Shown: in pieces, positions 30,801 through 37,625 of the stretch | Numbering within the stretch: position 1 is the stretch's first letter | Layout of the letters: each line of letters begins with the position of its first letter | Assembly (NCBI RefSeq): GCF_000429645.1 | Contig: NZ_AUCG01000023.1 | Location: forward strand, 1-64,000 | Reading direction: 5' to 3' | From: Niveispirillum irakense DSM 11586 | GTDB taxonomy: Bacteria > Pseudomonadota > Alphaproteobacteria > Azospirillales > Azospirillaceae | Length of the DNA: 64,000 nt | Made by a program: the position numbers and the translations under genes | The notes under the pieces: generated by a model | Told to the model about the DNA's origin: nothing | What the model saw: only the letters and a program-made list of their open reading frames with translations | Database searches by the model: none

Positions 30801-32102
30801 GGTGATGCTGGCCAGGTCCGGATTGGCCGGGGCTTGGTTCGGAAAGACGTCGAAAACCGTGCCGTTGAGTTGGGACAGCGTGAACGAGACGGATGCGACC
30901 ACATTGCCGGAAAAGGACATCGACGGATATTCAATGTCGAGCGAGAAGACGACACCACCCAGATCAAGAGCCGCCGCAATGGAACCGAACAGGCTGCCAG
31001 ACTGGTCGAAGAGATAGGACCAGTTCATGTCGAACTTCTTCACGACGAATTCGGGCAGCGAAGCGACCGGCTGCCATTCGCTCGTCATGCCGAGCGTTGC
31101 GAAGACGATATCGACGTTGCCGGTCTGCGGATTACCCCGCATGCCGAAAGATGTGACGCCGAAGGCGGTGAGCCCGGCAGCGCTGGCGACCATCGCCGAG
31201 TTCAGTTCGCCCGGATAGGCTGCTGCGTCAGGAAACAGACTGTCATAGACGCTGTCCGTCATGCCGCCATTGCTGGACGCATCGCCGACATAGGTAAGAG
31301 TGACGCTGTCCGCCTGTCCCAGCGTGAGCTGCATCCGGTAGGGGGCACCCGATGACGAACTGACCGTATTGCTGTACGCCTGAAAGAGGTTGGCTGTATC
31401 GGGCACGACGTTCGGGCTGTCCGCCTCAACCGTTTCGGCAACCAAATAGCTCAAGGAAAGCTGGTAGCTGGCGTTGCTCAGGTCGTCCAGCGTGTAGAGC
31501 GTCAGTTTCACCCTGCCCAGAGCGGCATTAAGGATGAAGGCGGGACCGCCCGTATTCAATACCATCAGGCCGCTTGCCCGCGTGCCATCCGGTATTTCCG
31601 CCAGGCTGTCCAACGGTACCAGGGGGCCGACCGGATTGATCTCTGCCGACAGGGTGAGGCCGTCCGAGACCGATGCTACGCCATAGTTGAAGGCGAGTGA
31701 CGGCGATAGCAAGACGTCCGCTGTAAAGGAACCGCCCGTAAAGGCGTAGAAGCTGTCGCCAAGGACCCAGCCGTCCGGCAGATCCACGGTCACCGACAGG
31801 GTGACGGTTCCTGCGCCATCGTCCGTGATGGTGACGGCGACATCAAAGGGATCGCCGTCGAGAAAGCCGTTGGTGCCGCCCCATGCCTGCTCCGTTCCTG
31901 CCAGGAATGTGGAGGTGCCGGTGAAGCTCAGCGTGTCCCCGACCGGTGCCGGTAGTGCGCCTGGCAAGGTGACGATGATTGCCACGGGCAAACCGCTGCT
32001 GCCGAGCACCGCGTCCAGTCCCGCTGTGCCCAGGGAAGCATCGTCCAGGGAGACGGGATTACCCTGCGCCTGTAGCGTGGCGTAGATCGTATCGATCGAC
32101 AT
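21885..32102 (-). CDS. Giant uncharacterised 3405-residue protein
   Basis: I do not recognise this protein. It starts MSIDTIYATLQAQGNP and has no signal peptide, transmembrane helix, RTX nonapeptides, LPXTG or YadA-type anchor that I can see. It is rich in Thr, Ser, Ala, Gly and Asp and poor in Lys and Cys. Most of it reads as alternating hydrophobic beta strands (for example SMSFSGNVVASVSFTLSQL, FEFAGAIENIAWTL), implying a very long beta structure. One clearly helical stretch lies at about residues 1345-1450 (METITQWVIQNAETLLKDLL, ADATAAALKALGAGYEDAVK). The C-terminal 1400 residues have Ig-like strands. It is the last gene after the nuclease, 27 bases downstream. The uninterrupted 10.2-kb frame argues that it is functional. 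GC is similar to the genome. Confidence 0.9.
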   Translation of the reverse strand: MSIDTIYATLQAQGNPVSLDDASLGTAGLDAVLGSSGLPVAIIVTLPGALPAPVGDTLSFTGTSTFLAGTEQAWGGTNGFLDGDPFDVAVTITDDGAGTVTLSVTVDLPDGWVLGDSFYAFTGGSFTADVLLSPSLAFNYGVASVSDGLTLSAEINPVGPLVPLDSLAEIPDGTRASGLMVLNTGGPAFILNAALGRVKLTLYTLDDLSNASYQLSLSYLVAETVEADSPNVVPDTANLFQAYSNTVSSSSGAPYRMQLTLGQADSVTLTYVGDASSNGGMTDSVYDSLFPDAAAYPGELNSAMVASAAGLTAFGVTSFGMRGNPQTGNVDIVFATLGMTSEWQPVASLPEFVVKKFDMNWSYLFDQSGSLFGSIAAALDLGGVVFSLDIEYPSMSFSGNVVASVSFTLSQLNGTVFDVFPNQAPANPDLASITFSDFGVSLDYYTSDVVFSCTADAAITLSGVDVILNSASLEMAYSTASGSSYALSGIFSVENWRFGISARITETAMLFSGNLLNAQVVIVSDVVNQLLGDVATPNEFSLALTVESFALSISSGTGVEATGAVAVSGSVAWDLLACGVNLGGDFGFDIQSIDSCATWTGSIVGDVAIAGLTFDVSYVWGPTVTLLTGTFASGAAYDWNAFVATFGNTQENYPGNTTIQPNLETGASLTVSYDFTHKIFTIIGSAATSDVGMAGFYQQLPAVVNNGAGFGFAAGVQFTLTPGFFAGIAEDLSLFDTDEVYSFGLSTTMTITYANFRSTTYQPPVGSSGFPGIYPGITFTGTFSWTACDDSTTYGAMSLMTTDTATLDIVIGFYYDDFGNWLFEFAGAIENIAWTLGESTTLNGASVAFTMTELGYYEVLVSVDLSLYPGTGRVIPSTDAGHDTLNFLGEIAFIENLGAVTGFAAIFMNSTWYEPFDIEGLVVGQMGLLLGIGEIAGEPVPSFGLTGFLSYTPLDMQAYLSIYFNGVSPQDSLFIGSFSEIDFMSFSKMLAWATNTTIPSLLQETLDVYGVEPIPLDVASATTTLTQADFDALNEYQIPDAFRSLVTELGYPMGPETSSSTCVTQVVVRQNIDDPNNEWFIADYTTGDIFHLIEETTNPVSYSLSIDPWIYVVPATTTLGNMTFYEGYGFGARLLLVGMTFDIYAKLKPLSSGNWAGYWGLQFNATASDPVSYPVIPGGSAWSLLTITACSDPDKGPSVALCTYQDGDTEPYFRLDADVTLLGILSAGALVEILTSGLSFYLDLSLTLPDFSGDGTSCAALSASMTCLINEQEGFTASFPLSFAITATTDSYSIGGVMVLPAIKLDTSMGVQFTVSFPYAASEALNASFVGNIVFTWGDQTFTASIAFTLGDLDALMETITQWVIQNAETLLKDLLEDTADWARAVANDLFRMEADATAAALKALGAGYEDAVKLMTQIAYTADEVYYAVLDAYAMVDDVDALIQAVTDSFRLQLNYGAITQNVAPATTDTDPTALIAWLADTAAVDYQTFQWTAMNQSSAGAIVAVTASLLDEITLDVTLADPGPYAAHFKGLGIDEILPYQRLSDTRGVFSASFKSKTERVMSFGPFQFQFPDMELSFYTDGAWELNFGYSDDLSTPGSIALSTPAYLSLTGQGGFKLYSLSTGTTLPSNWKPVNYACGVSASMSMSATGSVDDGMLKGNWSLTYTGGFTAIAGYGTGYDPNSTSDDPVTDQGDRTPSQFNATITLGFSGALYGTVDFGLVSASVHVSISLSRAISFDYGEPVSLSTTVHVKVGASIRIKLGFFTIKISFTYSSDVAVGTVLPWSFETSPQSAALASTAYEPIAWRQRRTLPQVSQSAATSTVPLTLWFLPELTLTYEAGKSGTPQVLFNLAIDYAQSNPNCTFNLLMRTLLQWALEQAGETGTDGTLTVSALRNLHGRLRAKPRLSRLYDGDEPTTQLTYATLVSFFEESFTSVTIAAVPASDGEQSAITFAMIPDLISYGAKTDGTMQPITDFAAWNMQPVTYEDAVVAYNALFQVSGEDDNTASLSPDSAPASLATYVFLAYFEYLLQSGSSEALSQTGAVTLDMITQEQWDALTFDQTASGVTISFRGGVQVPVTVADGSDREALYLASGQQTALSAITPDSGSGTWSTGVDLTVQPGAGGGWLSVDAGVLGAFSADNINEILDLSVDAPLALQPSSTLTASATSYVFSTFTGYQPTGAVASTLADIPASLLAAPGTVMLYEGTTGGSGTAVAADIQWGALLTVTLRKVTYSDGSQDETTYALAGIATGDVDTLYELQSAVQDGMTYSLTLLLPTAGGYVDGSNIAADTVLLCTNFSTQGTPSTEAVYSSALADDTGQGDSVADAAFTDVVDALQILINFSQTNAAGYYLTLLTEDQGLTALFSGSVTADVAILARRGTAVSGSMATASMAGDTVLLVAQSADTLDGSGMYAVSTTALSYQPSYDPGILPISVTRPNPDPSGDSDERQTWLDQLYSIFSVAITGTGYADLGFAPPASPSDDGDTWTYFMSVPLTNLLATGPSDDPYAAVGTIPTVTAQIRDSFGNATTTDLAPFTVAQTYTDLLIGPTSWIGSQLLWEPGETVATLVLTLSIDQTILDTNADTARPLYEQALWQLSRAADVAFQITSSLAPNTVTIIDAAGQQAITAYVAGVSLYLDGETDQLPDPVTLTCTVAQATTGMPPVAITVDLTLMRVANVDATDAALLPGIAAVTAPATADMTEGLQAFAARFQADFPELVLASGVSDGSQLWAIAASLLAPEIAGNATYFAPAPAYTSLQSGTVAIPLYSFAGGTGGSAETAYSSVDCDSLLQSSFSFIDQILGGSYAAASYKADPDDYRRLVSGRAALGQLYSEKQLRYLFEDQADSDADAESLAQETYADRLQNALSDAYAIDGVFTFPATWDKTLPEGWQGLGLTLWGQVAPSDGSSGALSTTSQLTLSDDGLETAAALLPFVFQPSDLTADATLETPLTFSVSHVGMAGSDGETWLALAIPVSLAIGSGDVALPVVDRFFPETPTLDSQTATAAGTAASFDALFDWTYGATLSVEPVAQDVATLTIKYNLDSQSTAQAARVTLAAATPALTLAQASVRFQAGAAQIQPVLTELLDDGENAAEIVEALADLVDGLRYNTTWSDASTSMAMLSAVETMPPTVLSIQMQETDPDTGQWTLSISATDLPAGATLSATVTNAATGTATASTSGSSLSVTFTPVATNTPVDLQISIAGLDVRLFHNAQTSVYVTRNADLAGPSGGIIALDFILTTAEVEFPQPVAPVISGPSTGYDIASIVAPADKSLGGWLDALLTEIAGTAADPRIAVVLGYRFALYKGKDATGVTQTAYATQPVTVSTTVQLTDVADSGLTIADYADNLADAFTQWAAAQPSPSESAEILVTVYLFAAATSASTTLIRLPNLYLSMANVE

Positions 32103-32129
32103 GGGGGACCCCGATCAGACGGAGGTGGA

Positions 32130-33386
32130 TCAGACGTAGGCGAAGGCGGCGGCGAGCGGCAGATGATCGGAGGCGCCGTAATGCATGTGGGCGTTGCCGA
32201 CCGCGGGACGGACAGCGATGTGGCCGATATTGGCCCAGGACTGGAACGCGCCGAGAGCGCCATTCCCAGTGTAGTTTGCACCCCCCGCAAGGTTGTAGAG
32301 CGGCGTCTCAAGCTGGCTTGGCCAGAAAGGCAGCGTACCCTGCACCTGATCGACGACATAAAAATTGGCCGGCGCGAGCACCAGCCGCCGGTAGATCATA
32401 TTGTCGATATAAAGGCCGGCGCCTCGATAACTCGCCGGATTCTGATAAGGAAGCGGGTTATGCGTGTTGAAAAAGGTGGAATTATTCTCCTGCGCCAGGG
32501 TGTAGTTCAACGCGCGGAAATCGTCATAGTCGTCACCGATGCCGGTTGCCGGCACATTGAAATCACCGACGATCAGTTTTGAAAATCCGTCGTCTATGGC
32601 AACCTCGGGCAATCGGGCAACTTCCTCGAGGGCTTCGACAGCCGTGTCAGGCGAGGTGTGGAGCGCGAACAGGTCGAGGACCTGCTGGTTCACGACGTCG
32701 CCGAAGGTGCAGCGCAGGGGAGATCGGCTGACTTCCCACGGGAAACGCCTGAAGCCGGAATAGAAATTCCCCCAGTCTAGAGCGGCCCAGGGAATCGCGG
32801 GAACCGTCGGATTGGGATAGAAGACCGTCGGCGCAAGGGGAGCGGCAACGTTGAACGGCGCGTACAAATCCCACGGGTCGGGATAGGGTTCCGGGACGAA
32901 CATGGGATTGGCCACGTTCAGATTGACCGGATAGGCCGGGTTGGCGATTTTCCGCTGCTGATAGGCCCACAGGATGCCGTACCAGGGCCATGGCACATTC
33001 GCGGCAGGCAGGTTCATGATCGCAGCTGGAACCGGGCCGAGATTGCTCCAGCTATGGGGCCCCAGGAACTGGAAGAGATCGCTGCGATAGATGACGCCGA
33101 CCGCCTCGCAGCGGCCGAAGCAGCCGACCGTCACCGGCGGGATACAGGCATAGTTCGGATTCTGAGCCAGCAGCCAGCCGAAGATCAATTGCAGGCCGGC
33201 GGTGCCCTCGGTCGTGAAGATCCGTCCGTTGATGTTGTTGGCGGATCGGCAATAGACTTCGACGATGACAATGATATCCGGCAGCCCGGCACCGGAATTC
33301 AGGCAGGACTGGATGACGTGCTGGATGCCCGGCTCCAGATAGCGTTGTGACGTAATATTCTGAATGTTCCAGTAGAGAACATACAT
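32130..33386 (-). CDS. Endonuclease/exonuclease/phosphatase (EEP) family protein
   Basis: A 418-residue protein with the full set of EEP catalytic motifs: Asn7 in YWNIQN, Glu43 in IIVIVEVY, the VGVIYRS strand, LFALHT, Asp275 and Asn277 in LIVGDFNVPA, and Asp407-His408 in the terminal ASDHLPL. These families (DNase I, exonuclease III, CdtB, sphingomyelinase) cut phosphodiesters with Mg2+. The substrate cannot be read from sequence. Proline- and aromatic-rich insertions near residues 110-200 make it longer than a bare EEP domain. No signal peptide is visible. It starts 2 bases after the 1106-residue gene's stop and ends 27 bases before the giant gene, so it is embedded in that operon. ATG 33386 is set by the N-terminal motif. 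Confidence 0.88.
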   Translation of the reverse strand: MYVLYWNIQNITSQRYLEPGIQHVIQSCLNSGAGLPDIIVIVEVYCRSANNINGRIFTTEGTAGLQLIFGWLLAQNPNYACIPPVTVGCFGRCEAVGVIYRSDLFQFLGPHSWSNLGPVPAAIMNLPAANVPWPWYGILWAYQQRKIANPAYPVNLNVANPMFVPEPYPDPWDLYAPFNVAAPLAPTVFYPNPTVPAIPWAALDWGNFYSGFRRFPWEVSRSPLRCTFGDVVNQQVLDLFALHTSPDTAVEALEEVARLPEVAIDDGFSKLIVGDFNVPATGIGDDYDDFRALNYTLAQENNSTFFNTHNPLPYQNPASYRGAGLYIDNMIYRRLVLAPANFYVVDQVQGTLPFWPSQLETPLYNLAGGANYTGNGALGAFQSWANIGHIAVRPAVGNAHMHYGASDHLPLAAAFAYV

Positions 33387-33388
33387 CG

Positions 33389-36300
33389 TCAGATACCTCC
33401 GCCGATTGCGATGTCGGCGGCGGTCGTCGCGGCACCGTACCACAGCAAGGTGGTAGCCTGGAGGCCAGGCGTGCCATCGAAGGGAATTCCGAACATCGGG
33501 ATGGTGAATGGTTGGGCAGAGCCCGGGATATTCGCGCCCATGAACCGCAGTGAGCATTGCTGCAAGGTAAGAATGGTGCGGACTGACGCCCCGCCGGTCA
33601 GCAGAAGCCCCTCAATGGCGATGGCCCCGATGGACAGGGTGGCAACCCCTTGCAGCGTGACACTCGAATTTTGTCCAATTCCATCAATCAGGAGGCCCAG
33701 GCTGTAACTGCCATCGGCCGTCCACCCAAGATAGAAGCTTCCGGTCAGGCTGCTCGTCTGCGAGGCCTGCAGGCCCGGTGAACCGAGATTCACGTTGAAT
33801 GCGATGGCGAAATCAAAATCATCGCCAGGGACGGTCCAACTTGTCGGGACGTTGACCGAAATTGCGTTGAGCCCTGAAATGCTTCCGGCCGCCTTGATGC
33901 CGCTTGCGGTCAAGGGCAGATCGGTGGCGAGACCGGTTCGCAGACCGACGCTCGGGGTGGGGAATCGCACTGCACTGACATCGAACGTATAGCTGGCAGC
34001 GCCACCCGTGACCGTGACCATGACGATACCCAGATCGCTGTAGTCAAGTGCGTCGAAATTGAAAAGATCGATTGTGGGCGACGGTCCCAGATAGAGGGAG
34101 GGAAAATCTTCACCGACCCCATTGTCTCCGGTATCCGGTGGATAGAAGCTCAACGAGCCGCTGAGGGAAAAGCGCGAGGTCGTGTCGTCCACCGGCACGA
34201 ACTGCACGCTGTCGATCTCCACTTGGTTCAGGATCTTCGCTGCGGTGGTTACGGTGGCATATTCGTAGGCGGCGCGGAAGGTTGCGGTCCCGGTCGCTGT
34301 AAAGGCGTAGTAGCCAGGTGATCCGTCCGCCGTAGGCTGCTGATAGGTGCCCATAAGCGATATGATGTTGGTCGCCGCATCACCTCCCCCCGCATCCTGC
34401 AGGGCGGAGGGAACACCAAACAAGCTGTTAATCTCCAGCCGTCCGGTGGCGTTGAAGCTGGTCAGGGTGTCATTGTCAAACCGGGCCAGCAACTGATCCA
34501 GACAGTAGCCATAGTCGCCCCCGTTGGCCGATGAGGAGCCGGCATCATCCGTTTCGGTATCGACGACGGCGAAGGGCGCGCTACCGGTGATACTGGCCGT
34601 GCCACCGACATCGGTGCCGAGATCGTTGGTTTGAACGGCCAGCGCCACGGCTGACAGGCTTTGCCCAGCCAGCATGCTCGACACAGTGTCGGGCAACGCC
34701 ACGGCCGGCACGGAAAAGGTCATGATCCCATTCCAGCCCGGATCGCTGATCGCGCTCCACAGCGTCGTATAAAGGGTAGCGATCTGGTTGTCCGCGGAAC
34801 TCGCCGCTGCTTGGATGCTGTCGATCACCGTCAAAAGCCGCTTCTGCGTTTCGACCGGGTCGGCGTTGAAGGCGGTAGCGTCCGTCCAACTCGACAGGCA
34901 ACTGGCGAGGCTCTGGATGTCGTCCGTGGCGAATTTGAAGATCAGGAACTGCGTGGTGCCGACAATTGGCGCGAATGTCCAGTCATAGAAGGCAACGCTT
35001 CCATTTGTGGTAAACAGGCACGCGCCATCATCATCCGTGGTGCGGGTCGCAACGACGAAACATTCGCTGGCGGCTAAGGCCGTCTGCAAAGTTGTCGAAA
35101 TGTCCGAGATCGACCAGATTTGGGTGACGCTGGCGGCGTCCACCGTGCTGGTGATCTGTATCGTGGTCAGTTCGGTATCGGTCGCCGCCGCCACGAGCCC
35201 GGCATTGGTCACCCAGTTCTGTACCGTCGTGGCCGCGGACGTCAAAGCTGGTTCTCGATCTTCCGATGCGGTGGCGGCCATCCGCACATGATTTAAACGC
35301 GATGGCGCCAGAACCCGCGTCTCAAAGGCGCGGAACGCTGTGTAAGGGACGGTCGTCAGCAGGGTATCAGCGCAGCCATAGGGCGCGATCGGCAAGGCTG
35401 GCAGCGCCGGGGCGCTGAGAAGCGACCGGTTCACGCTGCTGAACAGATAATCTCCCTCTGTCACGCTGGCTTCGAACAGTGCCGACTGGGTTGATTGTGT
35501 GCGGTAGCTGGCGGCGACGGCTTGATCCCCCGACATCACCCGAACCCAGGCCGTGATGGCGCTCCCGCCCAAATCATCCAGGGGATGCAGAATACTGATC
35601 CGTCCGGTGGAGGTCGGATCGAAGGGGCAATAGGCGGCGCCGGCCACGAAGTCGCAGACCATGTCGTCGTAACCGAGCACGCTTTCCAGCCCGCCAGCAC
35701 CACATAGCAACGGAATCGACCCGTCTGACGCCGGCGATGACAGGCTGGCTTGGAAGGGACCGTCAGGAGTGAAGGCGCTATTGCCGTTGCTTCCGTAAAG
35801 GGACTGGATGACCAGGGCTGAACCAGTCAGGGGTGTCAGCAGCAGCGTCTGTCCCGTTGGTGTTGCAAACCCGCTGTTGAGCGGGCCGGTATGCACATCG
35901 CCACTTGACCCGGCTTCAGAAGCAAAGGCAAAACGCGTGCGGGTTCGATCAAACGGTGCGCAAGGGTCCAGGCTGACCGCATAGGCGATGGTGAGCGAGC
36001 GTGGAATGTCGAAGACCGGATAGTCAAGGAAGGCGACTGACCCGTCAGATTTTCCATACTGAAAATGGATACCAATATTAGCATATTCCGGCGAGGCGAG
36101 GAACGACAGGTTGCCGCTCAGCCTGATAATCCCGGCACCGACGGCACCGAGTCCGATGGTGAGCGTGGATGAAAAGCCATAGACGGTGGATGCGCCGGCA
36201 TTGAAGCCGTACCGGTTGGCGGCCGTCACCGTCAGCAGGTCGGTCGTCGCATCAAACACGATCTCGCTTCCCGGCGGGATATAGAAGGAGAAGTTGCCGC

Positions 36301-36709
36301 CAAATGGCAGGTCGGTATTGCCCGTCGTCTGCAACCGTGTTGCGATAGACGTGGAGACATAGTTGGGCTCGCCCAGCTCTTCGAGGGTCGCCTGATCGTA
36401 CCAGGCAAGATAGCTGGTCTTGCTGGAAGCAGTGATGAAGGCTTTCCCTGCGTCGCTTGCCCATAATGACCGGGTGAACGCGTTCAGGTTCGTCGGCGGG
36501 GCAGGGGCAAAGACCCAGATCCCCGAATAGTGCGGATAGTTGGAACTGCCGCCGACGGGCCAGGTCCAGTCACTGAGCAGCAGCGACGGGGTGGGAGTCG
36601 ATGTGGAAAGGGGGAGCAGAAATGCGAACCAGCCATCTCCCTTGCTTGCAATCCCGCTCGGCTCATACAGGAAGGGGCAGGCACGGCTGACCGCAAGCTG
36701 GATTGACAT
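33389..36709 (-). CDS. Uncharacterised 1106-residue beta-rich protein
   Basis: I do not recognise it. It begins MSIQLAVSRACPFLYEP, with no signal peptide or membrane helix. Like the giant protein it is rich in Ser, Thr, Gly and Asp, with many short amphipathic beta strands (NLSFLASPEYANIGIHFQYG, FSLSGSLSFYPPD, SLTGSFYLGWTADGSYSLGL). A helical patch is near residues 620-655 (TQKRLLTVIDSIQAAASSAD). The first 110 residues (FAFLLPLSTSTPTPSLLLSDWTWPVGG, read in parts) differ in style from the rest. AGGGGA lies 10 bases before ATG 36709. It is 2 bases upstream of the nuclease gene, so both are translated together. Confidence 0.88.
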   Translation of the reverse strand: MSIQLAVSRACPFLYEPSGIASKGDGWFAFLLPLSTSTPTPSLLLSDWTWPVGGSSNYPHYSGIWVFAPAPPTNLNAFTRSLWASDAGKAFITASSKTSYLAWYDQATLEELGEPNYVSTSIATRLQTTGNTDLPFGGNFSFYIPPGSEIVFDATTDLLTVTAANRYGFNAGASTVYGFSSTLTIGLGAVGAGIIRLSGNLSFLASPEYANIGIHFQYGKSDGSVAFLDYPVFDIPRSLTIAYAVSLDPCAPFDRTRTRFAFASEAGSSGDVHTGPLNSGFATPTGQTLLLTPLTGSALVIQSLYGSNGNSAFTPDGPFQASLSSPASDGSIPLLCGAGGLESVLGYDDMVCDFVAGAAYCPFDPTSTGRISILHPLDDLGGSAITAWVRVMSGDQAVAASYRTQSTQSALFEASVTEGDYLFSSVNRSLLSAPALPALPIAPYGCADTLLTTVPYTAFRAFETRVLAPSRLNHVRMAATASEDREPALTSAATTVQNWVTNAGLVAAATDTELTTIQITSTVDAASVTQIWSISDISTTLQTALAASECFVVATRTTDDDGACLFTTNGSVAFYDWTFAPIVGTTQFLIFKFATDDIQSLASCLSSWTDATAFNADPVETQKRLLTVIDSIQAAASSADNQIATLYTTLWSAISDPGWNGIMTFSVPAVALPDTVSSMLAGQSLSAVALAVQTNDLGTDVGGTASITGSAPFAVVDTETDDAGSSSANGGDYGYCLDQLLARFDNDTLTSFNATGRLEINSLFGVPSALQDAGGGDAATNIISLMGTYQQPTADGSPGYYAFTATGTATFRAAYEYATVTTAAKILNQVEIDSVQFVPVDDTTSRFSLSGSLSFYPPDTGDNGVGEDFPSLYLGPSPTIDLFNFDALDYSDLGIVMVTVTGGAASYTFDVSAVRFPTPSVGLRTGLATDLPLTASGIKAAGSISGLNAISVNVPTSWTVPGDDFDFAIAFNVNLGSPGLQASQTSSLTGSFYLGWTADGSYSLGLLIDGIGQNSSVTLQGVATLSIGAIAIEGLLLTGGASVRTILTLQQCSLRFMGANIPGSAQPFTIPMFGIPFDGTPGLQATTLLWYGAATTAADIAIGGGI

Positions 36710-36758
36710 GTAGCCGTTCCCCTGCGGATGGCTTCAAGATCGGTAACGTCGGCTTAGT

Positions 36759-36788
36759 GGGGGGCGACCTGTTCGTCGGCCCCCCCCC
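36759..36788. other. GC hairpin with a C9-10 run inside the island operon
   Basis: ggggggcgac and gtcggcccccc form a stem with one bulged base and a 6-base loop. The right arm merges into a run of about ten C (36780-36788). It lies in the 211-base gap between the 130-residue gene and the 1106-residue gene. It could weaken read-through or protect RNA. The homopolymer could also vary in length, but it is outside the coding frames. Confidence 0.5.
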
Positions 36789-36920
36789 ACCCGACCACCA
36801 TCGGTTAATCCGCCCGTCGGGCTGGCTTTGCGCCTCAGCGAGATGCCCGGGCCAGCTGAGCAGTTGACGCCCCGCCCCGCCGCAATAGCGACAAAGTACG
36901 GCTTCCGGGGCGTGGCAACC

Positions 36921-37313
36921 TTAGGCGGCGTTCCCCGGAATACTGAATGCGCCCGTCACGTCCCATTGGAACAAGGTGCCGGAAAAAGTCAGAACGGTGG
37001 TTCGGTTCTGCTTAACGACCAGGTCGGAAATGACGATGGTGCCAGAGACATTGCCCGAGGCGGTCGTATAGGGCGGCGACCAGGTTGCGTGATCAAACGT
37101 CATCGTGTAATCGCCGGACACATATTCCTGGCGACCAGACGTCCAGGTGTTGTTGCCATCGGAAAAAGTGAAGCTCGTCAACGCCGTGCTGCTGCTGGTC
37201 ATATAGACGCTCAGCGTCGCGTTGCCGGCATAGTTGTTGTTGGGGCCCGGCTGGATAACGACAATCCAACTGGTGGGGCCTTGATAATTGGTCGCGGTGA
37301 CGTTCGAGCCCAT
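36921..37313 (-). CDS. Small uncharacterised beta-rich protein (130 residues)
   Basis: Unrecognised. It starts MGSNVTATNYQGPTSWIVVI and is Thr/Ser/Asn-rich with alternating strands (NATLSVYMTSSSTALTSFTF, GDYTMTFDHATWSPP, GTIVISDLVVKQN), as in a small beta sandwich. No cysteine and no signal peptide. ATG 37313 has GAGGA 9 bases upstream; an in-frame extension to 37421 has no support. It is the first gene after the very AT-rich promoter region and would be the most highly expressed of the island genes if that is the main promoter. Small beta sandwiches of this size can be lectins or pore-forming partners, but nothing in the sequence proves either. Confidence 0.8.
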   Translation of the reverse strand: MGSNVTATNYQGPTSWIVVIQPGPNNNYAGNATLSVYMTSSSTALTSFTFSDGNNTWTSGRQEYVSGDYTMTFDHATWSPPYTTASGNVSGTIVISDLVVKQNRTTVLTFSGTLFQWDVTGAFSIPGNAA

Positions 37314-37430
37314 TGCGGAATCCTCATGACAGGGAAGTTTGCGGAAGTGGCAGGCATTTTCTGAACGGAATCGGACTGTACAATCCTTTGGAAATATCTC
37401 TCCGGAGACCCGCACGCGCATCCCATGTTA

Positions 37431-37625
37431 GAGGGATTGACTTATAATTAACCGTAAAATCACTATTTTAAATATTCTAGTTATAGATTTTTAGATTCAT
37501 ATATGTATGTAAATACAAATATATTTTGAAAAATAATTAATTTTCCAAATAAAATAAAATGATATTTGAAAAATTCGATGGTAAATTAAATGTTTATTCA
37601 AATTTAGTTTTTGATATATATTATA
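37431..37625. promoter_or_regulatory. Very AT-rich promoter region of the island operon
   Basis: Counting by hand, 37441-37620 has 27 G/C in 180 bases (15%), in a window that is otherwise about 60-65% GC. It lies between the response-regulator stop (37604, whose last codons are inside it) and the 130-residue gene. Several TATAAT-like hexamers occur, so a single promoter cannot be named. Such DNA is the kind bound by xenogeneic silencers (H-NS type; MucR/Ros in alphaproteobacteria). Confidence 0.7.

Noticed and set aside
36921-37313. Aegerolysin-type pore-forming protein for the 130-residue product
   Set aside because: Size fits, but the aromatic and glycine pattern of aegerolysins is not there and no MACPF partner was seen.
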